64,000 nt of DNA from JASLBX01 sp036374175 (GCA_036374175.1 DASUUH010000137.1:1-64000); one strand, 5' to 3'. Counted from the stretch's first letter, positions 41,795-50,210 are shown. Notes: generated from the letters alone by a model not told the origin. A program made the numbers and translations.

Positions 41795-42292
41795 TCAGGC
41801 GCCGTATGGCTTGGTGCTGATGATCTCCACCTTGAGCGTTGCCCCAGTCGGCGTCTCGTACGACACGGTGTCGCCGATCCGCTTGCCGTTGATGGCCTGA
41901 CCCAGTGGCGACTGCGGCGAGTAGACCTCCATGTCGACCGACTCGTCGAGGGCCAGCAACTCCCGAGAGCCGAGGAGGAACCTCTCGGTCTCGTCGTCGC
42001 CGGCGAACCGGATCTCGACGGTCATCCCGGGCTCGACGACGCCGTCGTCCGGCGGAGCCTCGCCGACCTTGGCGCGGTGCAGCAACGCCTGCAGTTGCCG
42101 GATACGGGCCTCCTGATGGCCCTGCTGCTCTTTCGCCGCGTGGTAGCCGCCGTTCTCGGACAGGTCTCCTTCGGACCGTGCCGCCTCGATCCGCTTGGCG
42201 ATCTCTGTGCGAGCCGGTCCCGTCAGATGGTCCAGCTCAGCGCGCAGGCGGTCGTACGCCTCTTGGGTCAGCCAGGCGACGTTCTCGGTCAC
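41795..42292 (-). CDS. greA: transcription elongation factor GreA
   Basis: 165 aa. The N-terminal coiled coil (AYDRLRAELDHLTGPARTEI...RSEGDLSENGGYHAAKEQQ) bears the acidic tip D-L-S-E-N that enters the RNA polymerase secondary channel. The C-terminal FKBP-like domain ends SPLGQAINGKRIGDTVSYE. Rescues backtracked polymerase by stimulating transcript cleavage. GTG at 42292 has GGGAG eight bases upstream. The greA-DUF4307-mca neighbourhood is conserved in actinomycetes. Confidence 0.96.
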   Translation of the reverse strand: MTENVAWLTQEAYDRLRAELDHLTGPARTEIAKRIEAARSEGDLSENGGYHAAKEQQGHQEARIRQLQALLHRAKVGEAPPDDGVVEPGMTVEIRFAGDDETERFLLGSRELLALDESVDMEVYSPQSPLGQAINGKRIGDTVSYETPTGATLKVEIISTKPYGA

Positions 42293-42426
42293 GGCATCTG
42301 CTCCCTTGGCTTGTCGTATTCCAGGACGCACCCGGAGGTGCGCTCATCCACCGGACTCACGCCCGGGTCGGTGCATGGGTGAAACAATTAGGCTAGCAAG
42401 AAGCACGCCGAAGGCATAACGGCAGG

Positions 42427-42813
42427 TCAGCCACCGGGCCGGGGCTTGCAGCCGGTCACGGACACCGCGACCGCGTCGCCCTGAAGCGGAATGGAAACGT
42501 CCACGACGCTCCGGCGCTCAGGGCTTGCCGGAACGATCAATTCCGTCTGCCCGACGATGATCTGCCGTAGATCGACGGCCACCACGTCACATGCCACTAC
42601 GGTGTCTGGGCGGCGAACCACTTCAATCGTGGCTGCCATCGTGCCGTCAGTCGGTTCGCTCCATGACAGCGCCTCTGCGTGTATCTGCGCATCCGAGGCA
42701 CGGGAGATGAAGATGATGACAGCGACCACGACGAGCAAGCCGATACCTGCCGCGACGACTATCAGCGACCGGCTCGGCGCGCGGTCGCCGTACCGGTCGG
42801 CGGGGCGGCTCAT
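42427..42813 (-). CDS. DUF4307 membrane-anchored protein
   Basis: 128 aa. One TM helix (LIVVAAGIGLLVVVAVIIFI, about 15-34) is followed by an extracytoplasmic beta-rich domain with SWSEPTDGTMAATIEVVRRP and ending VSVTGCKPRPGG, the usual DUF4307 tail. Function unknown. Lies between greA and divergent mca, its standard place in actinomycetes. ATG 42813 gives the normal length; GTG 42824 and ATG further up are alternatives. Confidence 0.85.
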   Translation of the reverse strand: MSRPADRYGDRAPSRSLIVVAAGIGLLVVVAVIIFISRASDAQIHAEALSWSEPTDGTMAATIEVVRRPDTVVACDVVAVDLRQIIVGQTELIVPASPERRSVVDVSIPLQGDAVAVSVTGCKPRPGG

Positions 42814-42899
42814 CGGCGGGGTCACGACTCTCCGAATCAGCGGACGGCAAGGTGCTGGCACCATTGTCGCGTATGCCGAGACCAGCAGAGAGGTAGCCC

Positions 42900-43766
42900 G
42901 TGCCTGACCAGCAACTCCGGTTGATGCACGTTCACGCGCACCCCGACGACGAGTCCAGCAAGGGCGCCGCCTCGACGGCCAGATACGTGGCCGAAGGCGT
43001 CGACGTCCTCGTGGTGACGTGTACGGGTGGTGAGCGCGGTTCGGTCCTAAATCCCAAGATGGACCGGCCCGACGTGTGGGAGAGGATCGCGGAGATCCGC
43101 CGGGCCGAGATGGACGCCGCGCGAGAAATCCTCGGCGTCCGCCAGCAGTGGCTCGGATTCGTCGACTCGGGACTGCCAGAGGGCGACCCGCCACCGCCGC
43201 TGCCGGACGGCTGCTTCGCGACCGTTCCGGTGGAGAAGGGGGCTGCACCGCTGGTCGCGGCGATCAGGGAGTTCCGGCCGCACGTGGTGACGACGTACGA
43301 CGAGCGTGGCGGTTACCCGCACCCGGACCACATCATGTGCCACAAGATCACAATGGCGGCCTTCGACGCGGCAGCCGATCCCGACGCCTACGCGGATTCG
43401 GGCCCGCCGTGGCAGCCGGGCAAGCTCTACTACCACCACGCATTCCACCGGGCTCGCATCCAAGCCCTGCACGACGAGATGGTCCGGCGTGGGCTCGACT
43501 CCCCGTATACCGAGCGCCTGGCGGATTGGAAAACCGACCCGGATTGGGACGCGCGCATCACCACGCGCGTGCCGTGTGCCGACTACTTTCCGGTCCGCGA
43601 CCGTGCGCTGCTGGCCCACGCCACGCAGATCGATCCGGATGGCCCCTGGTTCGCTGTCCCGCTCGAGGTGCAGCGAGCGATCTGGCCGACCGAGGACTAC
43701 GAGCTGGTGCGTTCGAACGTCGACTCGTCAGTGCCCGAAGACGACCTGTTCGCCGGGCTGCGGTAA
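42900..43766 (+). CDS. mca: mycothiol S-conjugate amidase
   Basis: 288 aa LmbE-like deacetylase. Zinc motif HAHPDDE near the start (residues 11-17), YPHPDHIMCH in the middle, and the Mca-specific stretch YYHHAFHRARIQALHDEM. Mca hydrolyses mycothiol-toxin conjugates to a mercapturate and glucosaminyl-inositol, so the host makes mycothiol. MshB is the close alternative, but the long insertion and the greA/DUF4307 context favour Mca. Starts GTG 42900, divergent from DUF4307. Confidence 0.95.
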   Translation: MPDQQLRLMHVHAHPDDESSKGAASTARYVAEGVDVLVVTCTGGERGSVLNPKMDRPDVWERIAEIRRAEMDAAREILGVRQQWLGFVDSGLPEGDPPPPLPDGCFATVPVEKGAAPLVAAIREFRPHVVTTYDERGGYPHPDHIMCHKITMAAFDAAADPDAYADSGPPWQPGKLYYHHAFHRARIQALHDEMVRRGLDSPYTERLADWKTDPDWDARITTRVPCADYFPVRDRALLAHATQIDPDGPWFAVPLEVQRAIWPTEDYELVRSNVDSSVPEDDLFAGLR

Positions 43767-43767
43767 C

Positions 43768-45807
43768 TCAGCGGCCGGACAACGCTACGGTCAGCTCGGC
43801 AGGGTCGCTGGTCGGCCGCTCGCAAACGAAGCCGCGGCAGACGTACGCTGCCGGCGCACCGCTGAGCAGGGGGCGGTCGCGGAGTAGTGGCACCGTCCGG
43901 GACCCGGAATGGGCTGGGTCGCCAGCGATGATGGCCGCGCCAGGAGAGGTGCTGCGCAGCGCCGCTGCCCGCAACTCTGCCGTTCGCGGATCATCAGCCG
44001 AGCCGATGATCGCAACTTCGGCCGGACCGGCGACGAGCGCTTCGGCCACGGCCAGTCCCCAGCCGGCGAAGCGCGGCGCCTGAGCGCCAAGTGCGTCGTA
44101 CACATTGAGCGCATTCTCCGCGGCCTGGCGGTGCCGGACCGAGCCGGTCAGCGCGGCGAAGCTCAGCAACGCCCCCGCAGCGGCCGACCACCCAGAAGGT
44201 GTGGCGTTGTCGGTGGGATCCTGTGGACGGCGGATGCCGGCGAGCCGGATGTCGGTCGCGTCGTCGGCAGTGTCGAAGAACCCGCCTGCCGGATCGGTAT
44301 ACCGGCTGATCACGACATCGAGCACCTGCTCGGCGAACGAGAGCCAGACCGGCTCATTCGTCGCGGTGACCAGCGCCAGGAACGCTTCGGCAGCATTCGC
44401 GTGATCCTCCAGGAGGCCGGCATGCGGGCCCGCGCTGCCGGCTCGAGACACCCGGAGCATCCGGCCGTGGTCGTCGAGGTGCAAGTGGACGAGCAGGTCG
44501 GCGCAGGCGACGGCGGCCTCGATCCACGCCGGCTCGCCCAACAGGGAACCGGCGTCGGCAAGTGCAGCGATCGCCAGCCCATTCCACGAGGCGACCACCT
44601 TGTCGTCGCGGGCGGGCTGCGGCCTGGTGAGCCGGGCCCGGAACAAGCGCTCACGAACGTCGGTCCAGCGGTCACGGTCGTCGGGATCGGTCCGGAGCTG
44701 GAGAGTCGATGTCCCGTGCTCGAAGGTCCCGGCTTCGCTTACGTCCAACAGCTCGGCAGCCCACGCGCCGTCGTCGGGGCCGAGCACAGCGCGCAACTGC
44801 CCGGGCGTCCAGACGTACGTCGCACCTTCAACGGAGTGGCCGTCCACGACGGTGTCGGCGTCGAGCGCGCTGGCGAACCCGCCTTCGGGAGTGCGGAGGT
44901 CACGGAGGAGGAACTCGGCGGTTTCCCGGGTGATTCGCGCGGCGACGGGAGATCCGGTCGTCCGCCACAGGTGTGCGTAGCCGCGGAGCAGTAGAGCGTT
45001 GTCGTACAGCATCTTCTCGAAGTGCGGGACGATCCACTCCCGATCGACGCTGTAGCGAGCGAAACCGCCGGCCAGCTGGTCGTACATGCCCCCGCGGGCC
45101 ATCCGTTCGCAGGTGAACTCGACGATGCGCAGGCTCTCGGCGTCCCCCGTTCGGGCGTGGTGGCGCAAGAGGAACTCCAGCACCATCGACGGGGGAAACT
45201 TCGGTGCTGTGCCGAATCCGCCGTGCTGCTGATCGAACTCGCTGGCCAGCCGCCGCGCCGCCTCGTCGAGCCGCTCAGCCGTCGGCGGGGCCGCACCGGG
45301 CATGGCAGGGCGGCGCCCCAGTTGGGTTGCGATGGCAGAAGCAGCCTGGTCGACCTCGCCGCGACGCTCCTGCCACGTGCCCCATACCGCCTCGAGCAGC
45401 TGACGGAACGACGGCATTCCGTGCCGCGGCTCGGGAGGGAAATACGTGCCTGCGTAGAACGGCTGCCCCTCCGGCGTGAGGAAGGCCGTCATCGGCCAGC
45501 CCCCGTGACCGGTCATCGCCTGCACTGCCGCCATGTAGACCGCATCGACGTCCGGGCGTTCTTCGCGGTCGACCTTGATGGCGACGAAGCGCTCGTTGAG
45601 GTACTCCGCTATCGCGGCGTCCTCGAATGATTCGTGAGCCATCACATGGCACCAGTGGCAGGCGGCGTAACCCACGGACAGCAGCACTGGCACATCCCGC
45701 TGGCGAGCCGCTTTGAAGGCGTTGTCGCCCCATGGCCACCAGTCCACGGGGTTGTCAGCGTGCTGGAGCAGGTAGGGACTAGTCGAGTCGGCTAGCCGGT
45801 TCGCCAT
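43768..45807 (-). CDS. thioredoxin-domain protein DUF255 (YyaL/spermatogenesis-associated-20-like)
   Basis: 679 aa, full length for the family. N-terminal thioredoxin-like domain with SPYLLQHADNPVDWWPWG and the CHWCHVM motif, then an (alpha/alpha)6 barrel region resembling glycan-processing enzymes (FAGWGLAVAEALVAGPAEVA near the end). Activity unproven. Its stop lies one base beyond the mca stop (convergent), so the two ends are fully packed. Confidence 0.93.
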   Translation of the reverse strand: MANRLADSTSPYLLQHADNPVDWWPWGDNAFKAARQRDVPVLLSVGYAACHWCHVMAHESFEDAAIAEYLNERFVAIKVDREERPDVDAVYMAAVQAMTGHGGWPMTAFLTPEGQPFYAGTYFPPEPRHGMPSFRQLLEAVWGTWQERRGEVDQAASAIATQLGRRPAMPGAAPPTAERLDEAARRLASEFDQQHGGFGTAPKFPPSMVLEFLLRHHARTGDAESLRIVEFTCERMARGGMYDQLAGGFARYSVDREWIVPHFEKMLYDNALLLRGYAHLWRTTGSPVAARITRETAEFLLRDLRTPEGGFASALDADTVVDGHSVEGATYVWTPGQLRAVLGPDDGAWAAELLDVSEAGTFEHGTSTLQLRTDPDDRDRWTDVRERLFRARLTRPQPARDDKVVASWNGLAIAALADAGSLLGEPAWIEAAVACADLLVHLHLDDHGRMLRVSRAGSAGPHAGLLEDHANAAEAFLALVTATNEPVWLSFAEQVLDVVISRYTDPAGGFFDTADDATDIRLAGIRRPQDPTDNATPSGWSAAAGALLSFAALTGSVRHRQAAENALNVYDALGAQAPRFAGWGLAVAEALVAGPAEVAIIGSADDPRTAELRAAALRSTSPGAAIIAGDPAHSGSRTVPLLRDRPLLSGAPAAYVCRGFVCERPTSDPAELTVALSGR

Positions 45808-45949
45808 CGGCGGTCCTCCACATCTCCCACTGATTCAGCCTACGTGGAGGACCTTCGTCCCTGGTGGAACCGTGGGAGTGCTGTCACCGTCTGGTCACCA
45901 TCCGAGAATGCCGCAAGTCATGCGGCCGGTAATGGCTGCGGCCCGCGGA

Positions 45950-46198
45950 TCAGCGTCCAGACACCCCTCGACCAGGCGTGTCCGGGCCGTCCGGGGGAGT
46001 CTGGCGCCCACGCATCCGTTCGGCGTCGGTCTGGCCCTCAGCGTCGAAGTCGATGCGCTTGAGCTGCTTGCGCATGCTCCGGTAGAGGAACACAACCGCC
46101 AGGATCAGGAAGACGAAGACCAGAAAGCCGGCTACGCCAGGGCCGATGCCACCGGAACCGTCAGTTGTGGACGCGAGGACGTCAATCACGTCACCCAT
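45950..46198 (-). CDS. small single-pass membrane protein
   Basis: 82 aa. A short extracytoplasmic N-terminus is followed by one TM helix (GPGVAGFLVFVFLILAVVFL), a basic stop-transfer (YRSMRKQLKRIDFD) and a charged, disordered tail (DAERMRGRQTPPDGPDTPG). Small proteins of this look often lie next to DUF255 genes in actinomycetes; function unknown. ATG 46198 gives a compact protein; the upstream extension to 46294 would run into the promoter of the divergent gene. Confidence 0.65.
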   Translation of the reverse strand: MGDVIDVLASTTDGSGGIGPGVAGFLVFVFLILAVVFLYRSMRKQLKRIDFDAEGQTDAERMRGRQTPPDGPDTPGRGVSGR

Positions 46199-46244
46199 CG
46201 TGGCACGGGCCAATGGCGCCGGTGTGGGGGGTGCAGATGTAAGT

Positions 46245-46262
46245 ATGTAATCATCGTTACAT
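46245..46262. promoter_or_regulatory. palindrome ending in the start codon of the hypothetical gene at 46261
   Basis: ATGTAA-N6-TTACAT is a perfect inverted repeat whose right arm includes the first two bases of the ATG at 46261. The same short AT-rich stretch is the only promoter-like DNA upstream, so this may be an operator on a leaderless promoter. Confidence 0.45.
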
Positions 46263-46794
46263 GACATCGACGCCGAACCAAGACCGAGAGGCAAAGGTGC
46301 GCGGCTGGCTCACCGGCCGGCTGCCGGACGACTGGTTCGATGGCCCGCCGGAGGTAACAATCGACCGTGACGAAATCACCGTGGTCGGAACCCTGCCGCC
46401 GCCCGAGGTACCTGCCGACGCCTCGGATGTGGAGCGGGCCGCGGCTATCGCGGGACGCGTCAGGCAGTTTCGGGAAGATACCCGCGAGCGGCGGATCGAG
46501 ATAGCCCGCGAGCTTGAGTACCGCAGCGACCGCAAGGTGGCCTGGGGCGTGGAGTGCGGGGGAGAACACCACATCTTCACCCGGCTGGCGGCACCCGTGA
46601 TGACAAGACTGCGCCAGCCGGAACGACAGGTCCTCGACACGCTCGTCGACGCCGGGGTGGCACGGTCCCGCTCGGAGGCGCTGGCCTGGTGCGTCAAGTT
46701 GGTCGGCCAGCACACCGAAGAGTGGCTCGGTCAGCTCCGCGAGGCGATGGCGAAGGTCGAGCAGGTCCGTGATGCGGGCCCGATCGGCGGCTAG
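46261..46794 (+). CDS. conserved hypothetical, possible ribbon-helix-helix-like C-terminus
   Basis: 177 aa. N-terminal segment with DDWFDGPPEVTIDRDEITVVGTLPPP, a charged helical middle rich in Arg/Glu, and a C-terminal segment ARSRSEALAWCVKLVGQHTEEWL. The last resembles the 'RSEAL...' helix pair of ribbon-helix-helix DNA-binding proteins, but the beta strand preceding it is not clear. No function is assigned. No Shine-Dalgarno lies before the ATG; a leaderless message is plausible. Stop overlaps that of the convergent hemolysin III gene by four bases. Confidence 0.7.
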   Translation: MTSTPNQDREAKVRGWLTGRLPDDWFDGPPEVTIDRDEITVVGTLPPPEVPADASDVERAAAIAGRVRQFREDTRERRIEIARELEYRSDRKVAWGVECGGEHHIFTRLAAPVMTRLRQPERQVLDTLVDAGVARSRSEALAWCVKLVGQHTEEWLGQLREAMAKVEQVRDAGPIGG

Positions 46795-47477
46795 ACGGCG
46801 ACGGCTGCGCCCACGCCGAACGCGGCGAGCCACACCCCTACGTGATGGGTCAGGAACCCGGCCAATGTGCAGGCGTGGAAGATCTCGTGAAAGCCGAACC
46901 AGCGAGGTGATGGATCCGGCCGTTTGAGCGCGTAGACGATCGCGCCCGCCGAGTAGAGCAGCCCACCGATGATGATCAATGTGAGGACCGCTGCCCCGCC
47001 GCGAGCGCCGAAGGACGGCAGCCAGAACGTAGCGGCCCAGCCCAAGCCCAGGTAGATGGGAACGTAGAGCCACCTCGGTGCGCTCAACCAGAACACGCGG
47101 AACAGCACGCCGGTGATGGCACCGACCCACACCAGGGTGAGCAGGATCTGTGCGTCCCGGCTATCGAGCAGCAGGATCGTGAACGGCGTGTAGGTGCCCG
47201 CGATGATCAGAAAGATATTGGCGTGGTCGAATCGCCGCAGGATCGCACGCAGTCGGGGCGACCAGCGGCCACGGTGATACAGCGCGCTGATGCCGAACAA
47301 CAAGGCGGCGGTTGCGGTGTAGATGGCTCCGGACACGCGGGCCGCTGGTGTCGGGGCGACGGCGACGAAGGCAACGCCGGCCAGCACCGCCACCGGGAAG
47401 ATCCCGGCATGCAGCCAACCCCGCAGCTTCGGCTTGACGGCCGTGTAAACGTCCCTGATCTGGTCGTCCAGCGCCAT
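46791..47477 (-). CDS. hemolysin III family (PAQR/TrhA) membrane protein
   Basis: 228 aa, seven TM helices. PAQR motifs: SALYHRGRWSPRLRAILRRF-DHANIFLIIAGTYTPF across TM2-3, and FGFHEIFHACTLAGFLTHH near the C-terminus. The His/Asp/Ser residues that coordinate zinc in PAQR receptors are present. Despite the name, haemolysis is rarely shown; members affect membrane fluidity. Divergent from the cis-prenyltransferase gene, a common actinomycete arrangement. Confidence 0.94.
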   Translation of the reverse strand: MALDDQIRDVYTAVKPKLRGWLHAGIFPVAVLAGVAFVAVAPTPAARVSGAIYTATAALLFGISALYHRGRWSPRLRAILRRFDHANIFLIIAGTYTPFTILLLDSRDAQILLTLVWVGAITGVLFRVFWLSAPRWLYVPIYLGLGWAATFWLPSFGARGGAAVLTLIIIGGLLYSAGAIVYALKRPDPSPRWFGFHEIFHACTLAGFLTHHVGVWLAAFGVGAAVAV

Positions 47478-47593
47478 AGTCGCGAGCTTAACCTACGGTT
47501 GAGTAGGTATTGGTCGGTTGCCGTCGATGTCACAAACGCGCCGTGCAGGGAGTAACCTGCCCGCGGAGCATCAGCGGGAGGTAAGTGCGCGCA

Positions 47594-48355
47594 ATGGGAC
47601 TGTCTGACCTGCTCTATGACATCTATGAGCGCAGGCTCCAGCGGAATCTGGACCCCGCTCGAATCCCTAACCACGTTGCGGTCATGCTGGATGGAAATCG
47701 CCGGTGGGCCCGCGCGTTCGGCGCGTCCACGACAAGTGGGTACCAGGCCGGTGCCGCCCGCGCCCGGGAATTCCTCGGCTGGTGCGACGAGGTCGGCGTC
47801 AAGGTTGTCACCCTGTTCTTGTTGTCCACCGACAACCTGCACCGGCCGGCCGACGAACTTGTGCCATTGCTCCGCATCATCGAAGGCTTGGTTGAGGACC
47901 TAGCAGGAACCGGCCAGTGGCGCGTCCATCCCGTCGGTGCGCTGGACGTCCTGCCCGATCAGACCGCCGCCGTGTTGAAAGAGGCCTCAGACCGTACTCG
48001 CGACGTCGTTGGCATGCACGTCAACGTGGCGGTCGGCTATGGCGGACGCCGCGAGATCGCCGACGCGGTGCGGTCGCTCCTTCAGGAGCACGCGGCCAAG
48101 GGGACGTCAATCGAGAAGCTCGCCGAGGTGATCACTGTCGAGCACATCGCCGAGCACCTGTATACGAAAGGCCAGCCGGATCCCGACCTGGTGATCCGCG
48201 CCAGCGGTGAGCAGCGGCTGTCCGGGTTCCTGCTGTGGCAGAGCGCGAACTCGGAGTTCTACTTCTGCGAGGCGCTGTGGCCCGACTTCCGGCGCGTGGA
48301 CTTCTTGCGGGCCTTACGTTCGTACGGAGAGCGCGAGCGGCGCTACGGCCGCTGA
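47594..48355 (+). CDS. cis-prenyltransferase (UppS family, short Z-farnesyl-diphosphate-synthase-like type)
   Basis: 253 aa. Catalytic P-loop-like motif VMLDGNRRWAR (Asp that binds Mg-diphosphate), NVAVGYGGRREI, and C-terminal DLVIRASGEQRLSGFLLWQSANSEFYF. Adds isopentenyl units with Z geometry for polyprenyl carrier lipids. The N-terminal IYERRLQRNL extension resembles the Z-farnesyl diphosphate synthase Rv1086, so it may make the short primer rather than the full C50/C55 chain. ATG 47594 or GTG 47585 could both use the upstream GGGAGG. Confidence 0.92.
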   Translation: MGLSDLLYDIYERRLQRNLDPARIPNHVAVMLDGNRRWARAFGASTTSGYQAGAARAREFLGWCDEVGVKVVTLFLLSTDNLHRPADELVPLLRIIEGLVEDLAGTGQWRVHPVGALDVLPDQTAAVLKEASDRTRDVVGMHVNVAVGYGGRREIADAVRSLLQEHAAKGTSIEKLAEVITVEHIAEHLYTKGQPDPDLVIRASGEQRLSGFLLWQSANSEFYFCEALWPDFRRVDFLRALRSYGERERRYGR

Positions 48356-48391
48356 AGTGGCGCGATGTATTGAGCGGTCTGATCCTGCGCG

Positions 48392-48490
48392 CTAGCGGTG
48401 GCGGCGCTCGGTTCGGTACCACGCAAGGAACTCGGCCCCGAGCCATAAAACGGCGATCGCGCCGATAGCCAGATACGACGGTAGGTCCAT
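48392..48490 (-). CDS. possible 32-aa single-pass membrane microprotein
   Basis: ORF starting ATG 48490, with GAGG eight bases upstream. It reads MDLPSYLAIGAIAVLWLGAE and continues to a basic end WYRTERRHR: one clean TM helix (about 6-23) followed by positive charges, as expected for a real small membrane protein. Stop lies 36 bases past the convergent prenyltransferase stop. No homologue known to me. Confidence 0.45.
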   Translation of the reverse strand: MDLPSYLAIGAIAVLWLGAEFLAWYRTERRHR

Positions 48491-48598
48491 CTTCAGAGCC
48501 TCGTCTTCGCTGGAGTCGCGGACGGTTGGGAGGAAACGGCAGTCGTACCGCGGTGCAGGGGATATGCAAACCGCGGTACGCCTGCCCTTCTCACTCGA

Positions 48599-48778
48599 TC
48601 AGCGCGGACGGGGATCAACGCGCTCTCGAGGAATCCTCGATGCACGTGCATCAGCATGATACTTATGGCGTGCGAGCGCAAGACCCAAGGCACGTGCAAT
48701 TTCCCTTGCTGCCATACTTCTTGCCCAAAGGGCCCGTTTCCAGGCTCGATTCCAGTCGTGGAGCGAGAAAATCGGCAC
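48599..48778 (-). CDS. doubtful small ORF in the DUF397 upstream region
   Basis: 59-codon frame from GTG 48778, with an amphipathic, Arg/Ala-rich stretch AWKRALWARSMAAREIARAL that could be helical, ending RERVDPRPR. No ribosome-binding site is seen. The interval 48491-48980 otherwise contains no convincing gene; it is dominated by a duplicated palindromic element described separately. Listed only because it is the best frame in the gap. Confidence 0.15.
   Translation of the reverse strand: MPIFSLHDWNRAWKRALWARSMAAREIARALGLALARHKYHADARASRIPRERVDPRPR
48626..48700. promoter_or_regulatory. palindromic regulatory element, copy A (paired CACGTG boxes)
   Basis: TCGAGGA-A-TCCTCGA (48626-48640) directly abuts the 14-bp palindrome GATGCACGTGCATC (48639-48652). 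A second CACGTG lies at 48691-48696. The block from 48641 to about 48700 is clearly related to copy B at 48861-48925: shared GCACGTGCATC, GCATG, TGCGA, CGCAAGA and GCACGTGCAA. Confidence 0.6.
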
Positions 48779-48860
48779 CGTGAAGATCGTCTAAGGGCTG
48801 GAGCATGACGCCGGCCGACGTTCCAGTCGCCGAGGCGATTCGGGCGTTAAATCGTGCGCG

Positions 48861-48925
48861 TGCACGTGCATCCGCATGGTATGTTGGTGCATGCGAACGC
48901 AAGATCGTTCGTGCGCACGTGCAAA
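48861..48925. promoter_or_regulatory. palindromic regulatory element, copy B, upstream of DUF397
   Basis: TGCACGTGCA (48861-48870) and a second CACGTG (48916-48921) flank an inner inverted repeat CGAACG-N6-CGTTCG. It ends about 55 bases before the DUF397 start, so it is well placed to be its promoter/operator. Copy A lies 220 bp upstream. Confidence 0.6.
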
Positions 48926-48980
48926 TCCCCTGTGAGCGGCGGTGTGACCGTCGCAGCCCTCATTAGATGCGGAGAACGTG

Positions 48981-49220
48981 ATGCTCCAGCCCTACAACGG
49001 CATCTCGGCGGACGAACTGACCGGGGTCACCTGGCGGAAGAGCAGCTTCAGCAACCCGAACGGGAACTGCGTGGAGCTTGCTCAGTTGCCCGGCGGGGGG
49101 ATCGCTATGCGGAACTCCAGAGATCCTCACGGTCCGGCGCTGGTCTACACCCCGGCCGAGCTGTCCGCCTTCCTCGAGGGGTCGAAGAACGGCGAATTCG
49201 ACGGCTTCGTCGGCCAGTAG
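48981..49220 (+). CDS. DUF397-domain protein
   Basis: 79 aa. Classic DUF397: LTGVTWRKSSFSNPNGNCVE, then GGGIAMRNSRDPHGPALVYT and PAELSAFLEGSKNGEFD. In actinomycetes DUF397 proteins pair with XRE regulators carrying DUF5753 (the Scr1/Scr2 or WhiJ/BldB-type pairs, reported as toxin-antitoxin-like). The XRE partner follows 96 bp downstream. ATG 48981 preceded by GGAG. Confidence 0.92.
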   Translation: MLQPYNGISADELTGVTWRKSSFSNPNGNCVELAQLPGGGIAMRNSRDPHGPALVYTPAELSAFLEGSKNGEFDGFVGQ

Positions 49221-49251
49221 CAGCGCCCGCCCGGCCGGGGGCTGGTGTCAT

Positions 49252-49287
49252 GATCCCCAAACCAAGTACTATGGCCGTTCGGGGATC
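49252..49287. promoter_or_regulatory. inverted repeat around the XRE-gene promoter
   Basis: GATCCCC (49252-49258) and GGGGATC (49281-49287) enclose 22 bases with a -10-like TACTAT, 30 bp before the XRE gene. Symmetry around the promoter fits autoregulation. Confidence 0.5.
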
Positions 49288-49316
49288 TGATCGACTGTGC
49301 CAACGGGGGTCGGGGC

Positions 49317-50210
49317 GTGAGCATGACGCAACCACCTGGTGGGGCTGGCGGCGGTCCCACCGCTCTAAGGATGCTGCTTGGCTCTCACCTGCGCAGATTG
49401 CGTGAAGCGCAGGGCATCAGTCGTGAGACGGCTGGCTGGGAGATTCGGGCTTCGGAGTCGAAGATCAGCCGGATGGAGCTCGGCCGGGTCAGCTTCAAAG
49501 AGCGCGATGTTGCTGACCTCCTGACGCTTTACGGAGTCGACGACGAGGAGGAGCGCGCGCGGCTGCTCGCCCTGGTCCGCGAAGCGAACACCCCCGGCTG
49601 GTGGCACCGCGAGGGCGACATTCTGCCCGGCTGGTTCCAGTCCTATCTCGGACTCGAGGCTTCGGCGTCGTTGATCCGTGCGTACGAGATCCAGTTCATC
49701 CCCGGGCTGCTGCAGACGGCCGAGTACGCGCGGGCGGTGATCTTGCTCGGTCACCACATGGCGGCGCCGTGGGAGATCGACCGGCGGGTGGCGCTGCGGA
49801 TGCGGCGCCAGGAAGTGCTCACCCGCGAGAAGCCGCCTACTGTCTGGGCGGTGCTCGACGAGGCCGCGCTGCGTCGGCCGATCGGCGGCTCGACGGTGAT
49901 GGCCGCTCAGATCGCACACCTTGTCGACATCGCGAAACTGCGGAACGTCAAGATTCAGGTCATCCCGTTCGCCTCCGGCGGTCATGCTGCGGCGGGAGGC
50001 CCGTTCACCATCCTGCGTTTCCCGGAGCCAGACCTGTCCGATGTCGTATATATCGAGCAGATGAGCAGTGCGCTGTATCTGGACAAGGCCGAGGACGTCG
50101 ACTTCTACACCGCCATGATGGAGCAGTTGTGCGTGCAGGCTGAGCCGCCGGCGCGAACCCCGGAGATCCTCGACGAGATCTTGCGTGATTTCAAGGCGCA
50201 GACTAAATGA
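49317..50210 (+). CDS. Scr1-type XRE regulator with DUF5753
   Basis: 297 aa. HTH at about 15-75 (LGSHLRRLREAQGISRETAG, SKISRMELGR). The DUF5753 domain spans about 105-290, with YLGLEASASLIRAYEIQFIP, GLLQTAEYARA, LDEAALRRPIGG and a DKAEDVDFYTAMMEQL ending. This is the regulator/antitoxin-like partner of the DUF397 protein encoded upstream. GTG 49317 or ATG 49323 both possible. Confidence 0.93.
   Translation: MSMTQPPGGAGGGPTALRMLLGSHLRRLREAQGISRETAGWEIRASESKISRMELGRVSFKERDVADLLTLYGVDDEEERARLLALVREANTPGWWHREGDILPGWFQSYLGLEASASLIRAYEIQFIPGLLQTAEYARAVILLGHHMAAPWEIDRRVALRMRRQEVLTREKPPTVWAVLDEAALRRPIGGSTVMAAQIAHLVDIAKLRNVKIQVIPFASGGHAAAGGPFTILRFPEPDLSDVVYIEQMSSALYLDKAEDVDFYTAMMEQLCVQAEPPARTPEILDEILRDFKAQTK

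Noticed and set aside
48526..48783. 85-aa plus-strand ORF in the DUF397 upstream gap
   Set aside because: Runs through palindromes and has His/Pro/Arg-rich, non-conserved-looking sequence and no ribosome site.
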